Below are positions 52,758 through 61,511 of a DNA stretch of 64,000 bases, one piece after another. The notes under the pieces were generated by a model, which worked only from the letters and a program-made list of their open reading frames with translations, was not told the DNA's origin and searched no databases. The DNA is from Flavobacterium sp. CFS9. GTDB taxonomy: Bacteria; Bacteroidota; Bacteroidia; Flavobacteriales; Flavobacteriaceae. Numbering within the stretch: the stretch's first letter is position 1; every line of letters starts with the position of its first letter. The DNA is taken from positions 62,001 to 126,000 of the forward strand of contig NZ_AP031573.1 of NCBI RefSeq assembly GCF_041154745.1. The letters are read 5' to 3'. The position numbers and the translations under genes were made by a program.

Positions 52758-54182
52758 TTATTCCTCGAAACTCTCGTCTTTAAAACCTATCAAATATAAC
52801 TTATTTTTAGCACGCGTCATAGCCGTGTACAGCCATCTGATGTAATCGCGATCAATTCCGTTTGGCAAATACGGCTGTTCGATAAAAACTGTATTCCATT
52901 GCCCTCCCTGTGATTTATGACAGGTGATTGCATAGGAAAATTTCACCTGCAAACCGTTAAAATATTCGTTTTCTTTTACTTTCTGAAACTTCTTGTATTT
53001 GGTACTTTCGTTTTCATAATCTTTCATCACTTCCTCATACAAACGATTGGATTCTTCATAAGTTAAAGATGGAGATTCACTTTTAATAGTATCTAAAATT
53101 AATACCGTTTCAAAGGGCTTTTGATCCGGATAATCGACCATTCTGATTTTTACTTTTGCAAAATTAAACCCGTACAATTCCTTGATTCCAAAAAGCTCCA
53201 AAACTTCGATAATATCTCCATTGGCAATAAATCCTGCTTCATCTGTTTCTTTCAGCCAGAAATAATTGTTCTTTACCACCATCAGGAAATCTCCTGCCGA
53301 AAGTTCACTTTCTTTAAACAGAATTCTGGTTCGAATCTGTTCGTTATACTGATTAGCTCTTTTATTCGAGCGAACAATAAAAGCAGTATCTTCAATACTA
53401 TAATTGCTGTAAGCCATATTAATAGCGTCCTGAATATCATATCCGTCCGTCAAACGGACAATGTCTTTAAATCCCCTAACATTGAACCTAAATTCGGTAA
53501 TAAAACTCTCTTTCAAAAGCTCTCTTAGTTCTGTCGCATTGAACAAAATTCCGGAACTTTCTTCCTGACGCATTACTTCATCCAGTTCGATATGTTCGAC
53601 TTCTTTACCATAGTGAATCCCTAGAGTATGCGTATCCAAAGCCGGGCTAATATCCATATTTACAGGCGGAAGCTGAGCAGTATCTCCCAAAAGAATCATT
53701 TTACAATTGGTTCCCGAATACACATAATTAATCAAATCATCCAGCAGTGATCCGTTATCGTACAATTTTGAATCGGAATTATTATCCGAAATCATTGAGG
53801 CCTCATCGACGATAAAAATGGTATTTTTATGTTTGTTTTGCTGTTTCGTAAAAGCTACACCTCCACCGGAAGATTTCTTGGGGAAATATATTTTTTTATG
53901 AATCGTAAATGCGGGCGTATTCGCATAATTAGCGATTACCTTTGCTGCACGTCCCGTTGGCGCTAACAATACATACTTTTTATTAATATCACCCAAATTG
54001 TTCACGATGGTCGAAATCACAGTTGTTTTTCCCGTTCCTGCATATCCTTTCAGAACAAAAATGGTGTCGTTAGCCGGTTCGGTTAAAAAAATAGCGATTT
54101 TTTGAAAAAAAATATCCTGCTTATACGTTGGAGCAAATGGAAATCTCTTTTGTAAAATGCCGTAAAACAATGCTGAATTCAT
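52758..54182 (-). CDS. RecD/Pif1-like superfamily 1 DNA helicase
   Basis: I start at ATG 54182 (474 aa); 16 further residues from an upstream TTG look like leader sequence. Motifs are clear: Walker A LKGYAGTGKTT, GRAAKVIANYA, Walker B FIVDEASMISD, GDTAQLPPV, VRSNKRANQYN and the C-terminal SF1 motifs SYAITCHKSQGGQWNTV and YTAMTRAKNKLYLIG. This is the short RecD-like helicase found singly in many Bacteroidota, without RecB/RecC. It should act as a 5'-3' DNA helicase in repair or recombination; its partner is unknown. Confidence 0.9.
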   Translation of the reverse strand: MNSALFYGILQKRFPFAPTYKQDIFFQKIAIFLTEPANDTIFVLKGYAGTGKTTVISTIVNNLGDINKKYVLLAPTGRAAKVIANYANTPAFTIHKKIYFPKKSSGGGVAFTKQQNKHKNTIFIVDEASMISDNNSDSKLYDNGSLLDDLINYVYSGTNCKMILLGDTAQLPPVNMDISPALDTHTLGIHYGKEVEHIELDEVMRQEESSGILFNATELRELLKESFITEFRFNVRGFKDIVRLTDGYDIQDAINMAYSNYSIEDTAFIVRSNKRANQYNEQIRTRILFKESELSAGDFLMVVKNNYFWLKETDEAGFIANGDIIEVLELFGIKELYGFNFAKVKIRMVDYPDQKPFETVLILDTIKSESPSLTYEESNRLYEEVMKDYENESTKYKKFQKVKENEYFNGLQVKFSYAITCHKSQGGQWNTVFIEQPYLPNGIDRDYIRWLYTAMTRAKNKLYLIGFKDESFEE

Positions 54183-54241
54183 AGGGTAAATTTGAGATAC
54201 AAAGTTCGTCTTTTTAAATGGCAATGCCAATTTAAAATTTT

Positions 54242-54256
54242 AATCCCGACGGGATT
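54242..54256. repeat. Short palindrome AATCCCG-A-CGGGATT
   Basis: Perfect 7-bp arms in the divergent space between the helicase and DUF3822 genes. It is like the CCCG palindromes seen elsewhere in the window, and likely REP-like. Confidence 0.5.
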
Positions 54257-54368
54257 TATTAACGAACCTTAAATTTATTTTCCATAAAAAACTATTCTTA
54301 ACTTTCTTTTAAAATGAATGTGAAATTGTTTTTTGAAATTGCAATTATTATTGTTGCTTTTTAATTTG

Positions 54369-54376
54369 TAAGTTTG
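54369..54376 (+). promoter_or_regulatory. -7 promoter box of the DUF3822-rsmD operon
   Basis: TAAGTTTG matches TAnnTTTG, 51 bp before the ATG at 54428. Confidence 0.4.
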
Positions 54377-54427
54377 TGGTCGCCTAAAATTCCTTCTTGT
54401 AAAACAGGTAACGAATTGTAAATCAAT

Positions 54428-55249
54428 ATGTCATTACAAAACACTAACATCACTTCAAAAAATTACAAAAAGCTTTCTATTCAGGTTTCTCTGACCGGAT
54501 TGTCATTTTGCTGTTTTGATACTTTAAATAATACCGTTACTTCTTTAAAAGAAATTCATTTCGATACGTTTCACAAAACGACCAAAATTGAAGAATTGTT
54601 TGGAGATGTTTTTAAAAATCATCCTGAATTAAAGGAAACTTATGATGAAGTTTTAGTAATTCATAATAACAACCTGTCCACTTTTGTTCCAACGGCTTTG
54701 TTTGATGAAAACTACCTTGGAAGTTACCTGCAATACAACACAAAAGTTTTCGAAACTGATTTTTTTGCTTACGATCAAATTTCAAAATATCAAATGAATG
54801 CGGTTTACATACCATATGTCAATATCAACAATTTTTTCATCGATCAGTTTGGTACTTTCGATTACAAACATGCCAACAGTATTTTAGTAGAAAAAATTCT
54901 GGACGCTTCACGAAACAATGACGATAAAAAAATGGTGGTTAATTTCAACCCCGGTCATTTTGAAGTGATTGTAGTCCAAAATCAAAAACTATTGTTATTC
55001 AATTCGTTTGAATATCAAACACCTGAAGATTTTATTTATTATTTGCTTTTTACTGCCGAACAATTAAGTTTGAATCCTGAAAGTTTTCCACTTGAATTAT
55101 TGGGCACCATCGACCAAAACGATGCGTTTTATGCGATTGCATATAAATACATTCGTCATATATCCTTTTTGGATGTAAGCACCTTACAGCAAAGAAATAG
55201 CTTCACCACAGCCGAAAATCAAAAACATTATATCTTATTCCAATCATGA
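54428..55249 (+). CDS. DUF3822 family protein, translationally coupled to rsmD
   Basis: This 273-aa protein matches, from memory, the DUF3822 family of Bacteroidota: KKLSIQVSLTGLSFCCFDT near the start, and VVNFNPGHFEVIVVQNQKLLLFNSFEYQTPEDFIYYLLF (about 172-215), the alternating strands of an actin-like ATPase fold. I cannot place catalytic residues. Its TGA overlaps the rsmD ATG by 4 bp, so the two are translated together, suggesting a link to ribosomal RNA methylation or ribosome assembly. The biochemical role is unknown. Confidence 0.8.
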   Translation: MSLQNTNITSKNYKKLSIQVSLTGLSFCCFDTLNNTVTSLKEIHFDTFHKTTKIEELFGDVFKNHPELKETYDEVLVIHNNNLSTFVPTALFDENYLGSYLQYNTKVFETDFFAYDQISKYQMNAVYIPYVNINNFFIDQFGTFDYKHANSILVEKILDASRNNDDKKMVVNFNPGHFEVIVVQNQKLLLFNSFEYQTPEDFIYYLLFTAEQLSLNPESFPLELLGTIDQNDAFYAIAYKYIRHISFLDVSTLQQRNSFTTAENQKHYILFQS

Positions 55250-55851
55250 GAATTATTTCAGGGAAATACAAAGGACGTCGCATTTTTCCGCCAAAAAACC
55301 TTCCTGTAAGACCAACAACCGACATGAGTAAAGAAGCATTATTTAATGTTTTGAACAATCATTTCAGTTTTGACAGTTTAAAGGTTTTAGATTTGTTTTC
55401 AGGAACCGGTAACATCAGTTTTGAATTCGCTTCCCGCGGAAGTGCTCCAATTACCTCTGTAGATGGCGATTTTGGATGCGTAAAATTCATCAAACAAGTT
55501 TCGTCAGAATACGATTTTGACATCGCGGCAACTAAAAGTGATGTATACAAATTTCTGGAAAACTGTAAAACGTCTTACGATATTGTTTTTGCCGATCCGC
55601 CTTATGGATTTGACCAGGCCTCATTCGAAAAAATTGTCCTAACGGTTTTCGAAAGAGAATTGCTTCACGAAGATGGCATGATGATTATCGAGCATTCCAA
55701 ATACACCAAAATGGATCATTTGAGTAATTTTTCTTTTCAAAAAAGTTACGGAGGCTCTTTCTTCAGTTTCTTCGAATTGAACTCTACCGATGACGACGAA
55801 GAATTACCGGACGATTCATCTACTAAAATAACGGAAGAAGACGAAGGATAA
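55246..55851 (+). CDS. rsmD: 16S rRNA (guanine966-N2)-methyltransferase
   Basis: This 201-aa protein begins MRIISGKYKGRRIFPPKNL and continues RPTTDMSKEALFNVL, the RsmD N-terminus. It has the SAM-binding VLDLFSGTGNISFEFASRG (about residues 46-64) and the catalytic FADPPYG (about 115-121) of N2-guanine methyltransferases. RsmD modifies G966 in 16S rRNA. The last ~25 residues are an acidic tail not needed for the fold. It overlaps DUF3822 by 4 bp and ends before a strong shared terminator. Confidence 0.93.
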   Translation: MRIISGKYKGRRIFPPKNLPVRPTTDMSKEALFNVLNNHFSFDSLKVLDLFSGTGNISFEFASRGSAPITSVDGDFGCVKFIKQVSSEYDFDIAATKSDVYKFLENCKTSYDIVFADPPYGFDQASFEKIVLTVFERELLHEDGMMIIEHSKYTKMDHLSNFSFQKSYGGSFFSFFELNSTDDDEELPDDSSTKITEEDEG

Positions 55852-55880
55852 ACCTCGCTCTTCAAATACTGAATTAAAAT

Positions 55881-55926
55881 TTAAAAGCAGAAAAACCTTG
55901 ATTCGTCAAGGTTTTTCTGCTTTTAA
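55881..55926. terminator. Bidirectional terminator between rsmD and panE
   Basis: Perfect 21-bp arms (55881-55901 and 55906-55926; core GCAGAAAAACCTTGA) closed by a TTCG tetraloop, with A/T runs at both ends. It serves two convergent genes. Confidence 0.9.
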
Positions 55927-55976
55927 AACATCGTCACAACAATCTGAGCATCTGCTCAACCTGGGTAAAAAACAAA

Positions 55977-56900
55977 TTATAAAGAAGGCACAAGTATCTT
56001 AGAGATCTTCTCATAAAGCGGAGTTTTTACGCCATACTTAATCCCTTCATTCAACACAAACTTAGTAAGCGAAAATGCCTCAGTATTCTTGCCGGCTAAT
56101 AAATCTCTGTGCATCGATGATGTAGCTTCGCGTGGTGATTTTTCCAACTTAAGTACGGTCTGATTTACAATATCATCCGGCAGTTTTAATCCTTTTGCTT
56201 TGGCAACCGCATCAATTTCATGTACCAATCCCACATAAACCGACATGGCATCCGGATTGTCCCGAATTTCACCAATATTCTGATTCAGATAAGAAGTTGT
56301 TGTGGCTAAAGCCGAAATAAAAATAAACTTCTCCCATACTGTTTCTTCAATAGTTTCCACCAAATAACTTTCAATTCTGGCTTGCTGAAAAATCCTTTGT
56401 AATTTTTCTAATTTTGAAGCCGAAACCGTCTTAGAACCAAAAAACAGTTTTTCATAAAAGCCCATTTTACGAATGGTTCCGGGTAAAGTGATCATCGAAA
56501 TGATATAGACACAGCCTTGCAGAATATCGTTCTGAGGAAATATTTTCTGAATGCGTTCCGGAGCGTCAACTCCATTATACAATGGAAGAATAACCGTTTT
56601 AGCTACAATACAGCTTTGAAGCGAAAGCAAACTTTCCTCAATATCATAGGTTTTGGTAGCACAAATTAAGTAATCCAGTCCCCCAATTTCCTCCGGATTA
56701 TTCGAAACCAATTTTGGATGCACAATCATTTCTGATTCATCGGTTACAATTTTCAATCCGCTATCGGCAATCGCTTTTTGTGTCGCGCCACGAGCAATAA
56801 AAATTACTTCAACTTCATCCGATTTATAATAGGCTTTCGCCAAAAGTCCGCCGAAATAACCACCTACTCCACCAAGTCCTAAAATTCCAATTCTTTTCAT
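55977..56900 (-). CDS. panE: 2-dehydropantoate 2-reductase (ketopantoate reductase) family protein
   Basis: This 307-aa protein opens with the NADPH site RIGILGLGGVGGYFGGLLA. ICATKTYDIEESL and LYNGVDAPERI (the N98-like region), and KFIFISALATTTSYLN with the catalytic Lys (about residue 190), fit the ketopantoate reductase fold. The E in the C-terminal segment SMHRDLLAGKNTEAF is the usual partner. It reduces ketopantoate to pantoate for CoA. Paralogues with other substrates exist, so PanE itself is likely but not certain. Its upstream region is the heptamer array at 56923-57012. Confidence 0.85.
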   Translation of the reverse strand: MKRIGILGLGGVGGYFGGLLAKAYYKSDEVEVIFIARGATQKAIADSGLKIVTDESEMIVHPKLVSNNPEEIGGLDYLICATKTYDIEESLLSLQSCIVAKTVILPLYNGVDAPERIQKIFPQNDILQGCVYIISMITLPGTIRKMGFYEKLFFGSKTVSASKLEKLQRIFQQARIESYLVETIEETVWEKFIFISALATTTSYLNQNIGEIRDNPDAMSVYVGLVHEIDAVAKAKGLKLPDDIVNQTVLKLEKSPREATSSMHRDLLAGKNTEAFSLTKFVLNEGIKYGVKTPLYEKISKILVPSL

Positions 56901-56922
56901 AAAATCTTATTTAAAAAAACTC

Positions 56923-57012
56923 AAATTTGAAATTCCAAATTCCAAGCTTCAAGTTTCAAGTTTGACATCACACATCTCACATTTAACATCTCACATCTCA
57001 CATCTCACAACA
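56923..57012. repeat. Heptamer-periodic array, 13 units in one register
   Basis: In steps of 7 bp from 56923: AAATTTG, AAATTCC x2, AAGCTTC, AAGTTTC, AAGTTTG, ACATCAC, ACATCTC, ACATTTA, ACATCTC x3 and ACAACAC, which runs one base into the gltP stop codon. It has the same two-part order (AAGTTTC-like then ACATxTx-like) as the array at 49214. It separates gltP from panE, both on the minus strand, and takes up most of the panE upstream region. Confidence 0.8.
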
Positions 57013-58263
57013 CTATTCCCCCACAACAGGGTTCAGATTCAGCTCTGTAAAATCGCGTTCTGTTTTCGAAATGATAATCGTTGCTACCGTATTTCCAATC
57101 AAATTGGTAATCGCTCTCGCTTCACTCATAAACTTATCAACTCCCAGTAAAAAAGCCAAACCTTCAACCGGAATTTTATGCAAGGCCGTTAAAGTCGAAG
57201 CCAGCACAATAAACCCGCTTCCGGTTACTCCGGCAGCCCCTTTTGAGGTAATCATCAAGATTCCGATAACGCTTAAAATCTCAAAGAAACTCAAATGCAC
57301 GTCATACAACTGCGCCAGAAATATTACCGACATCGACAAATAAATCGAAGTTCCGTCCAGATTAAAAGAATAACCCGTTGGAATCACCAATCCGACAACC
57401 GATTTACTGCATCCCATTTGTTCCAGTTTCACCATAATACTGGGTAAAGCCGCCTCAGAAGATGAAGTTCCGAGTACCAGTAAAAGTTCTTCCTTTATGT
57501 ATTTCAAAACAGAGAGAATACTAATTTTATAATATTTCAAAATACTTCCCAAAATCAGAAAAACAAAAAGCGCCATCGTCAGATACACACACAACATCAA
57601 TTTCCCAAGCGGAATAAGTGTCTGCAGACCAAACTTTCCAATAGTGTAAGCCATACCTCCAAAAGCACCGACAGGAGCGAGATACATCACATATTTTAAT
57701 CCTAAAAAAACCACATTAGAAAAACGTTCCAAAACCAGAATCGTCTGTTCTCTTTTTTTATAAAAATTCAACGCGATACCACAAACAATAGCAGCTAATA
57801 AAACTTGCAATGTAAAATTGGACAAGAAAAACTGCAGCCATGAAAAATGTTCAGCCGCATTCGTTGTATATTGACTGGCATCTCCCAAAGTCAAACTGGA
57901 TTTATCAATTTTACCGGGTTTAAAAAAATAAGCCACAGCAACACCAATAGCCAATGCTACAGTTGAAACCACTTCAAAATAACCTAGTGCTTTAATTCCA
58001 ATACGACCCACTTTTTTCAGATTTCCCATTCCGGAAATCCCCAAAACAATGGTTAGAAATATAATCGGGCCTATAAAAAGTTTAATCAGCGCAATAAACT
58101 TAGCTCCCAGTATTTCCATTTTCACACCATTTTCAGGCGAAAAATGACCGAGCAAAATTCCGGCAATAATGGCAATTAGCACCCAAAAAGTAAGGTTCGT
58201 AACGATAAGCCTGAAAGTGCTTTTTGGAGGTTGATTCGAAGAATTTGGAGTAGTAATATTCAT
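57013..58263 (-). CDS. Dicarboxylate/amino acid:cation symporter (DAACS, GltP/DctA type)
   Basis: This 416-aa membrane protein has the GltPh-family signature in order: the re-entrant loop TSSSEAALPSIM (about residue 265), GYSFNLDGTSIY with the NxD ion-binding segment (about 297), GAAGVTGSGFIVLAST (second hairpin) and DKFMSEARAITNLIGN (about 385). It should import glutamate, aspartate or C4-dicarboxylates with Na+ or H+. Which substrate cannot be read here. A TATATTTG box sits at 58286-58293, immediately behind rnpB. Confidence 0.92.
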   Translation of the reverse strand: MNITTPNSSNQPPKSTFRLIVTNLTFWVLIAIIAGILLGHFSPENGVKMEILGAKFIALIKLFIGPIIFLTIVLGISGMGNLKKVGRIGIKALGYFEVVSTVALAIGVAVAYFFKPGKIDKSSLTLGDASQYTTNAAEHFSWLQFFLSNFTLQVLLAAIVCGIALNFYKKREQTILVLERFSNVVFLGLKYVMYLAPVGAFGGMAYTIGKFGLQTLIPLGKLMLCVYLTMALFVFLILGSILKYYKISILSVLKYIKEELLLVLGTSSSEAALPSIMVKLEQMGCSKSVVGLVIPTGYSFNLDGTSIYLSMSVIFLAQLYDVHLSFFEILSVIGILMITSKGAAGVTGSGFIVLASTLTALHKIPVEGLAFLLGVDKFMSEARAITNLIGNTVATIIISKTERDFTELNLNPVVGE

Positions 58264-58285
58264 GAAGGCAGATTAGAGAGTTTCA

Positions 58286-58293
58286 CAAATATA
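58286..58293 (-). promoter_or_regulatory. -7 promoter box of the DAACS transporter gene
   Basis: The minus strand reads TATATTTG, 23 bp before the ATG at 58263, directly after the 3' end of rnpB. Confidence 0.45.
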
Positions 58294-58299
58294 TAAAAA

Positions 58300-58612
58300 A
58301 TGCAGACCTATAAGCCGGATTCTGTCCCCGATAAATCAGGGCCTTATCATTTATCTAGATTCCGCATTACTGCGGAACTCAAGCTACCTACCCTTCAACA
58401 ACGGACGAGAAGCCCTTAAATGCTGATATACTTGGTATTTCACCGCATAGAGTTTACCTGGTTTCACTACAGCATTACCTGTACATACTTTCTGTTGCAC
58501 TTGTCCTTGCCCCGATTAATCGGGACCGACGGGTATTACCCGCTATGCTTCTCTGTGGTGTCCGGACTTTCCTCCCTTCCGATCAATCGGAACGACGATA
58601 AGGCGGTCTGCG
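58300..58612 (-). ncRNA. rnpB: RNase P RNA (bacterial class A)
   Basis: On the minus strand the RNA begins GCAGACCGCC and ends GGCTTATAGGTCTGC, whose GCAGACC/GGTCTGC ends pair as helix P1. The conserved core GGAAAGTCCGGACACCAC (near 58560-58575) and AGAATCCGGCTTATAGG (near 58305-58321) are the universal P RNA segments. Length of about 313 nt is normal. A T run follows the 3' end. It processes the 5' ends of tRNA precursors. Ends are placed from P1 pairing and are accurate to a few bases. Confidence 0.93.
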
Positions 58613-58615
58613 GGG

Positions 58616-58623
58616 CAAAAGTA
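58616..58623 (-). promoter_or_regulatory. -7 promoter box of rnpB
   Basis: The minus strand reads TACTTTTG (TAnnTTTG), ending 3 bp before the predicted 5' end of the RNA, the expected distance for a stable RNA promoter within a few bases. Confidence 0.5.
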
Positions 58624-58738
58624 ACACTTTATCTACTAAGAATAATGATTTTAAATTTTAGATTTTCACTCCATATTCGTAACAATTTAATTTTAAATTG
58701 GTTATCTTTAAAACCCATAATTTTAAAATTCAATTATC

Positions 58739-59032
58739 ATGACTAGAATGTATCACTACGCAACTGTTTCAAAAGCTTTAGATCAATTGAATGAAAAAGG
58801 ATTTACGTTTGATTTTAACTTAAACTCAGACATGATAAAAAAGAATCCTGAAAAATTTGAAATTGTTCATGTGTATCGATACGAAGGGAATTCAGACCCC
58901 GGCGATGAGGCAGTTGTATACGGAATTAAATCAATCTCAGGCAAAAAAGGGGTTTACGTGGCAGGTTTCTCTGCTGACTCCGATCAGGAAACGGTAAAGT
59001 TTTTATCGGATTTAAGTATTAAGGGAAGGTAA
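58739..59032 (+). CDS. Small conserved hypothetical protein
   Basis: This 97-aa soluble protein ([20 protein letters not shown], then [20 protein letters not shown]) is of a kind common in Bacteroidota. Similar proteins are sometimes labelled phosphoribosylpyrophosphate synthetase, but it is far too short and has no PRPP-binding motif, so that name should not be used. Predicted alpha/beta fold. A second ATG three codons in is an alternative start. It stands alone between rnpB and the NTF2-like gene; no function can be given. Confidence 0.75.
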   Translation: MTRMYHYATVSKALDQLNEKGFTFDFNLNSDMIKKNPEKFEIVHVYRYEGNSDPGDEAVVYGIKSISGKKGVYVAGFSADSDQETVKFLSDLSIKGR

Positions 59033-59051
59033 TTTACAGGAGCTAATCCTA

Positions 59052-59113
59052 CCGAAGGATTTCCGTGAGCAACTGGTCAAATGCGTTCTGGTTTCTTACG
59101 GAAATCCCTTCCG
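59052..59113. terminator. Hairpin between convergent small genes
   Basis: Imperfect arms GAAGGATTTCCGT and ACGGAAATCCCTTC (one bulged base) about 27 bp apart, between the convergent 97-aa and NTF2-like genes. It lacks a good T run, so either a weak terminator or a repeat remnant. Confidence 0.4.
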
Positions 59114-59137
59114 GACTACTATCTACAAATGATTAAC

Positions 59138-59602
59138 TTATTCATGCTGCGACACATCATTGTACTGCCAAAGCACGTTTATAATCTTCCATTCTCCGTT
59201 GGTTTTTACAATGTGCATATAATCAATCCAGGCATCGGCCAGTAACTTTACTGATGCAGTTCGTGCTGAAACATCCAATAGCTTTACTTCCTTTCTGGGG
59301 TTTTTCGGGAATTTGTCTCCTTTCGCATTATAGGTTTCTGCAAGAAGCACCATATTCTCCGTAAAATATTCTGAGACATAATCTTTTTGAGCGGCTTTAC
59401 TTTTAAAGACCGATCTCTTTACCAATCTGGGATGCAAAGCGCTTTCCATCAATTTCGGATTAGGATTGTGCTGCGCCTCGATATAAGCTAAAGCAACACG
59501 TTTGATATCAAGTGTATCCTGAGCGGTTTGCGCTTTACCATTTAATGAACAAAAGAGCGTCACAAGAAACGACAAAGCAAGATAACGTTCTGAAAAATTC
59601 AT
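59138..59602 (-). CDS. Exported NTF2-like (lumazine-binding-like) protein
   Basis: This 154-aa protein has a signal peptide (LALSFLVTLFCSLNGKA) and a cone-shaped NTF2-like domain: an opening helix DIKRVALAYIEAQHN, and closing strands TASVKLLADAWIDYMHIVKTNGEWKIINVLW with the typical GxWKIxxVxW ending. Many such periplasmic proteins are named putative lumazine-binding, without proof. No catalytic residues stand out. It is divergent from dnaX. Confidence 0.75.
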   Translation of the reverse strand: MNFSERYLALSFLVTLFCSLNGKAQTAQDTLDIKRVALAYIEAQHNPNPKLMESALHPRLVKRSVFKSKAAQKDYVSEYFTENMVLLAETYNAKGDKFPKNPRKEVKLLDVSARTASVKLLADAWIDYMHIVKTNGEWKIINVLWQYNDVSQHE

Positions 59603-59762
59603 TTACTATTTGTTTTAAAGGAGTTATAAACTAACGATATTCTTTCGGATTAAAAATAGTATATTTTTCTAATCTAATAAACCGCAATTTATAAAACTTA
59701 CAGTCACTCAAACACTTAAAAATCTTTGAATTTTTAAATTTTTAATTCACTAAATTATACCC

Positions 59763-59770
59763 TATATTTG
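59763..59770 (+). promoter_or_regulatory. -7 promoter box of dnaX
   Basis: TATATTTG, a perfect TAnnTTTG, 19 bp before the ATG at 59790. Confidence 0.45.
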
Positions 59771-59789
59771 CTAACGAATAAAATAGAAT

Positions 59790-61507
59790 ATGGAACAATT
59801 TGTAGTATCGGCACGTAAATATCGTCCACAAACCTTTAAGGATGTTGTGGGACAGAAAGCCATTACCAACACTTTGTTGAATGCTATTGACAGCAATCAC
59901 CTTGCTTCTGCTCTTTTATTCACCGGACCGCGTGGTGTTGGAAAAACAACTTGTGCACGTATCCTGGCCCGTAAAATAAATCAGCCCGGATATGACGATC
60001 CCAATGAAGATTTTGCTTTTAACGTTTTTGAGTTAGATGCCGCTTCCAACAACTCTGTGGATGACATTCGTAATCTGATTGATCAGGTTCGAATCCCACC
60101 ACAAACCGGACAATATAAGGTGTATATCATTGACGAGGTACACATGTTGTCTTCAGCAGCTTTTAATGCTTTCCTTAAAACATTAGAAGAACCGCCAAAA
60201 CACGCTATTTTCATTCTGGCAACCACAGAAAAGCATAAAATTATACCAACGATTTTATCCCGTTGTCAAATTTTTGATTTCAAAAGAATTACAGTAAAAG
60301 ATGCTAAAGAACATTTAGCGGATGTTGCTGCAAGTCAGGGGATCAATTTTGAAGACGATGCCTTGCACATTATTGCTCAAAAAGCTGATGGTGCAATGCG
60401 TGATGCTTTATCTATTTTTGACCGTGTGGTTTCGTATTGCGGAACTAATTTGACGCGTCAGGCGGTAACCGAAAACCTAAACGTTCTAGATTACGAAACG
60501 TATATTAGCATTACCGATTTACTTTTAGAAAATAAAATTCCGGATCTATTACTGGCGTACAACGATATCCTTGCAAAAGGTTTCGACGGACACCATTTTA
60601 TCGCCGGACTGGCTTCGCATTTCAGAGATTTACTGGTAAGTAAAACTCCTTCGACAATCGCTTTACTTGAAGTAGGCGAACAGGCACAACAAATGTATGG
60701 TGTTCAGGCGCAAAAATGCTCTCAGGATTTTTTGTTGAAAGGTATTGATATTGCCAACGACTGTGATTTAAAATATAAACTAAGTCAAAACCAACGTCTT
60801 TTGGTTGAACTTTGTTTGATGCAATTGGCCTCTATCAATTTTGATGGAGAAAAAAAAAAGTTGAGCAATTCATAATTCCCCCTACTTATTATAAAAATGG
60901 AGGATATTCTATAGTAGAAGTTAAAACTCCAAAAACAGAAACTGTTCAAACATCTGAAACGGTAACTTCTCAAAATGCAGAAACAACTTCAGCACCAAAA
61001 ACAGAAGTTCCTGTAACTCCTCAGCCTGAAACCAGTACGGAGCCTAAAATTTCTGCCTTTTCCTTATCCAGTATTCGCAAGAAAAAAGAACTGGAAGCCA
61101 ACAGTAAAACTGTTGTAAAGCCGACTACTGAACTGCCTACGGAAGAATTTACCGAAACTGAAATGCTACTGCAATGGAATAAATATGCACAGCGTCTGGG
61201 CGATAAAGGTCATAAGATCATGCAGTCTTTATTGTTGATCAATGATCCTAAATTAAACGGAACTGTAATTACTTTTGAACTTCCGAACGAAGGCGCTAAG
61301 CTGGATTTTGAAGGTCAGATATATGGACTTTTAGGTCATCTAAAAGGTCATTTGCACAATCATGACATTACCATTGAGGTTCAGGTTAACGAAACTATCG
61401 AAATTAAACGCAGTCTTAACGATCAGGACCGATACAATCGCTTTGTGGAAATCAATCCAAACATCGAACTTTTACGTTCAACATTTGGACTAGATTTGCC
61501 TTCTTAA
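59790..61507 (+). CDS. dnaX: DNA polymerase III gamma/tau subunit; full length needs a -1 shift at an A10 tract
   Basis: Frame 0 gives 361 aa: clamp-loader ATPase with Walker A FTGPRGVGKTT, Walker B YIIDEVHML and sensor/arginine finger region TILSRCQIFDF, ending EKKKLSNS and a stop at 60875. The -1 frame continues without break from 60860 to 61507 (VEQFIIPPTYYKNGG, a Pro/Thr/Glu-rich linker, then a C-terminal domain from about 61150). Frame 0 through codon 357 plus 215 codons gives a 572-aa product of normal gamma/tau size. The join lies on A AAA AAG (60854-60860), the same heptamer used by E. coli dnaX, inside ten A. The zinc-binding Cys of E. coli DnaX are absent from the KINQPGYDDPNEDFAFN segment. 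A sequencing error in the A run is the main alternative. Confidence 0.88.
60854..60860 (+). other. Programmed frameshift/slippage site in dnaX
   Basis: A AAA AAG in frame, embedded in ten A (60850-60859) followed by G. A -1 slip places the ribosome on GTT at 60860 and opens the 3' frame. The long A run could also cause RNA polymerase slippage. No convincing downstream stem-loop was found; GGAG lies immediately upstream (60846-60849). Confidence 0.7.
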
Positions 61508-61511
61508 CTTC

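Noticed and set aside
52758..54230. Upstream TTG start for the helicase
   Set aside because: The 16 extra residues do not look like the family's N-terminus, and the ATG at 54182 is the simpler start.
58420..58746. A 108-codon plus-strand ORF over rnpB
   Set aside because: The region is RNase P RNA on the other strand; the ORF is a chance reading.
61163..61507. A separate 114-aa gene downstream of dnaX
   Set aside because: It is in frame with and continuous from the -1 frame of dnaX from 60860, so it is the C-terminal part of gamma/tau, not a gene of its own.
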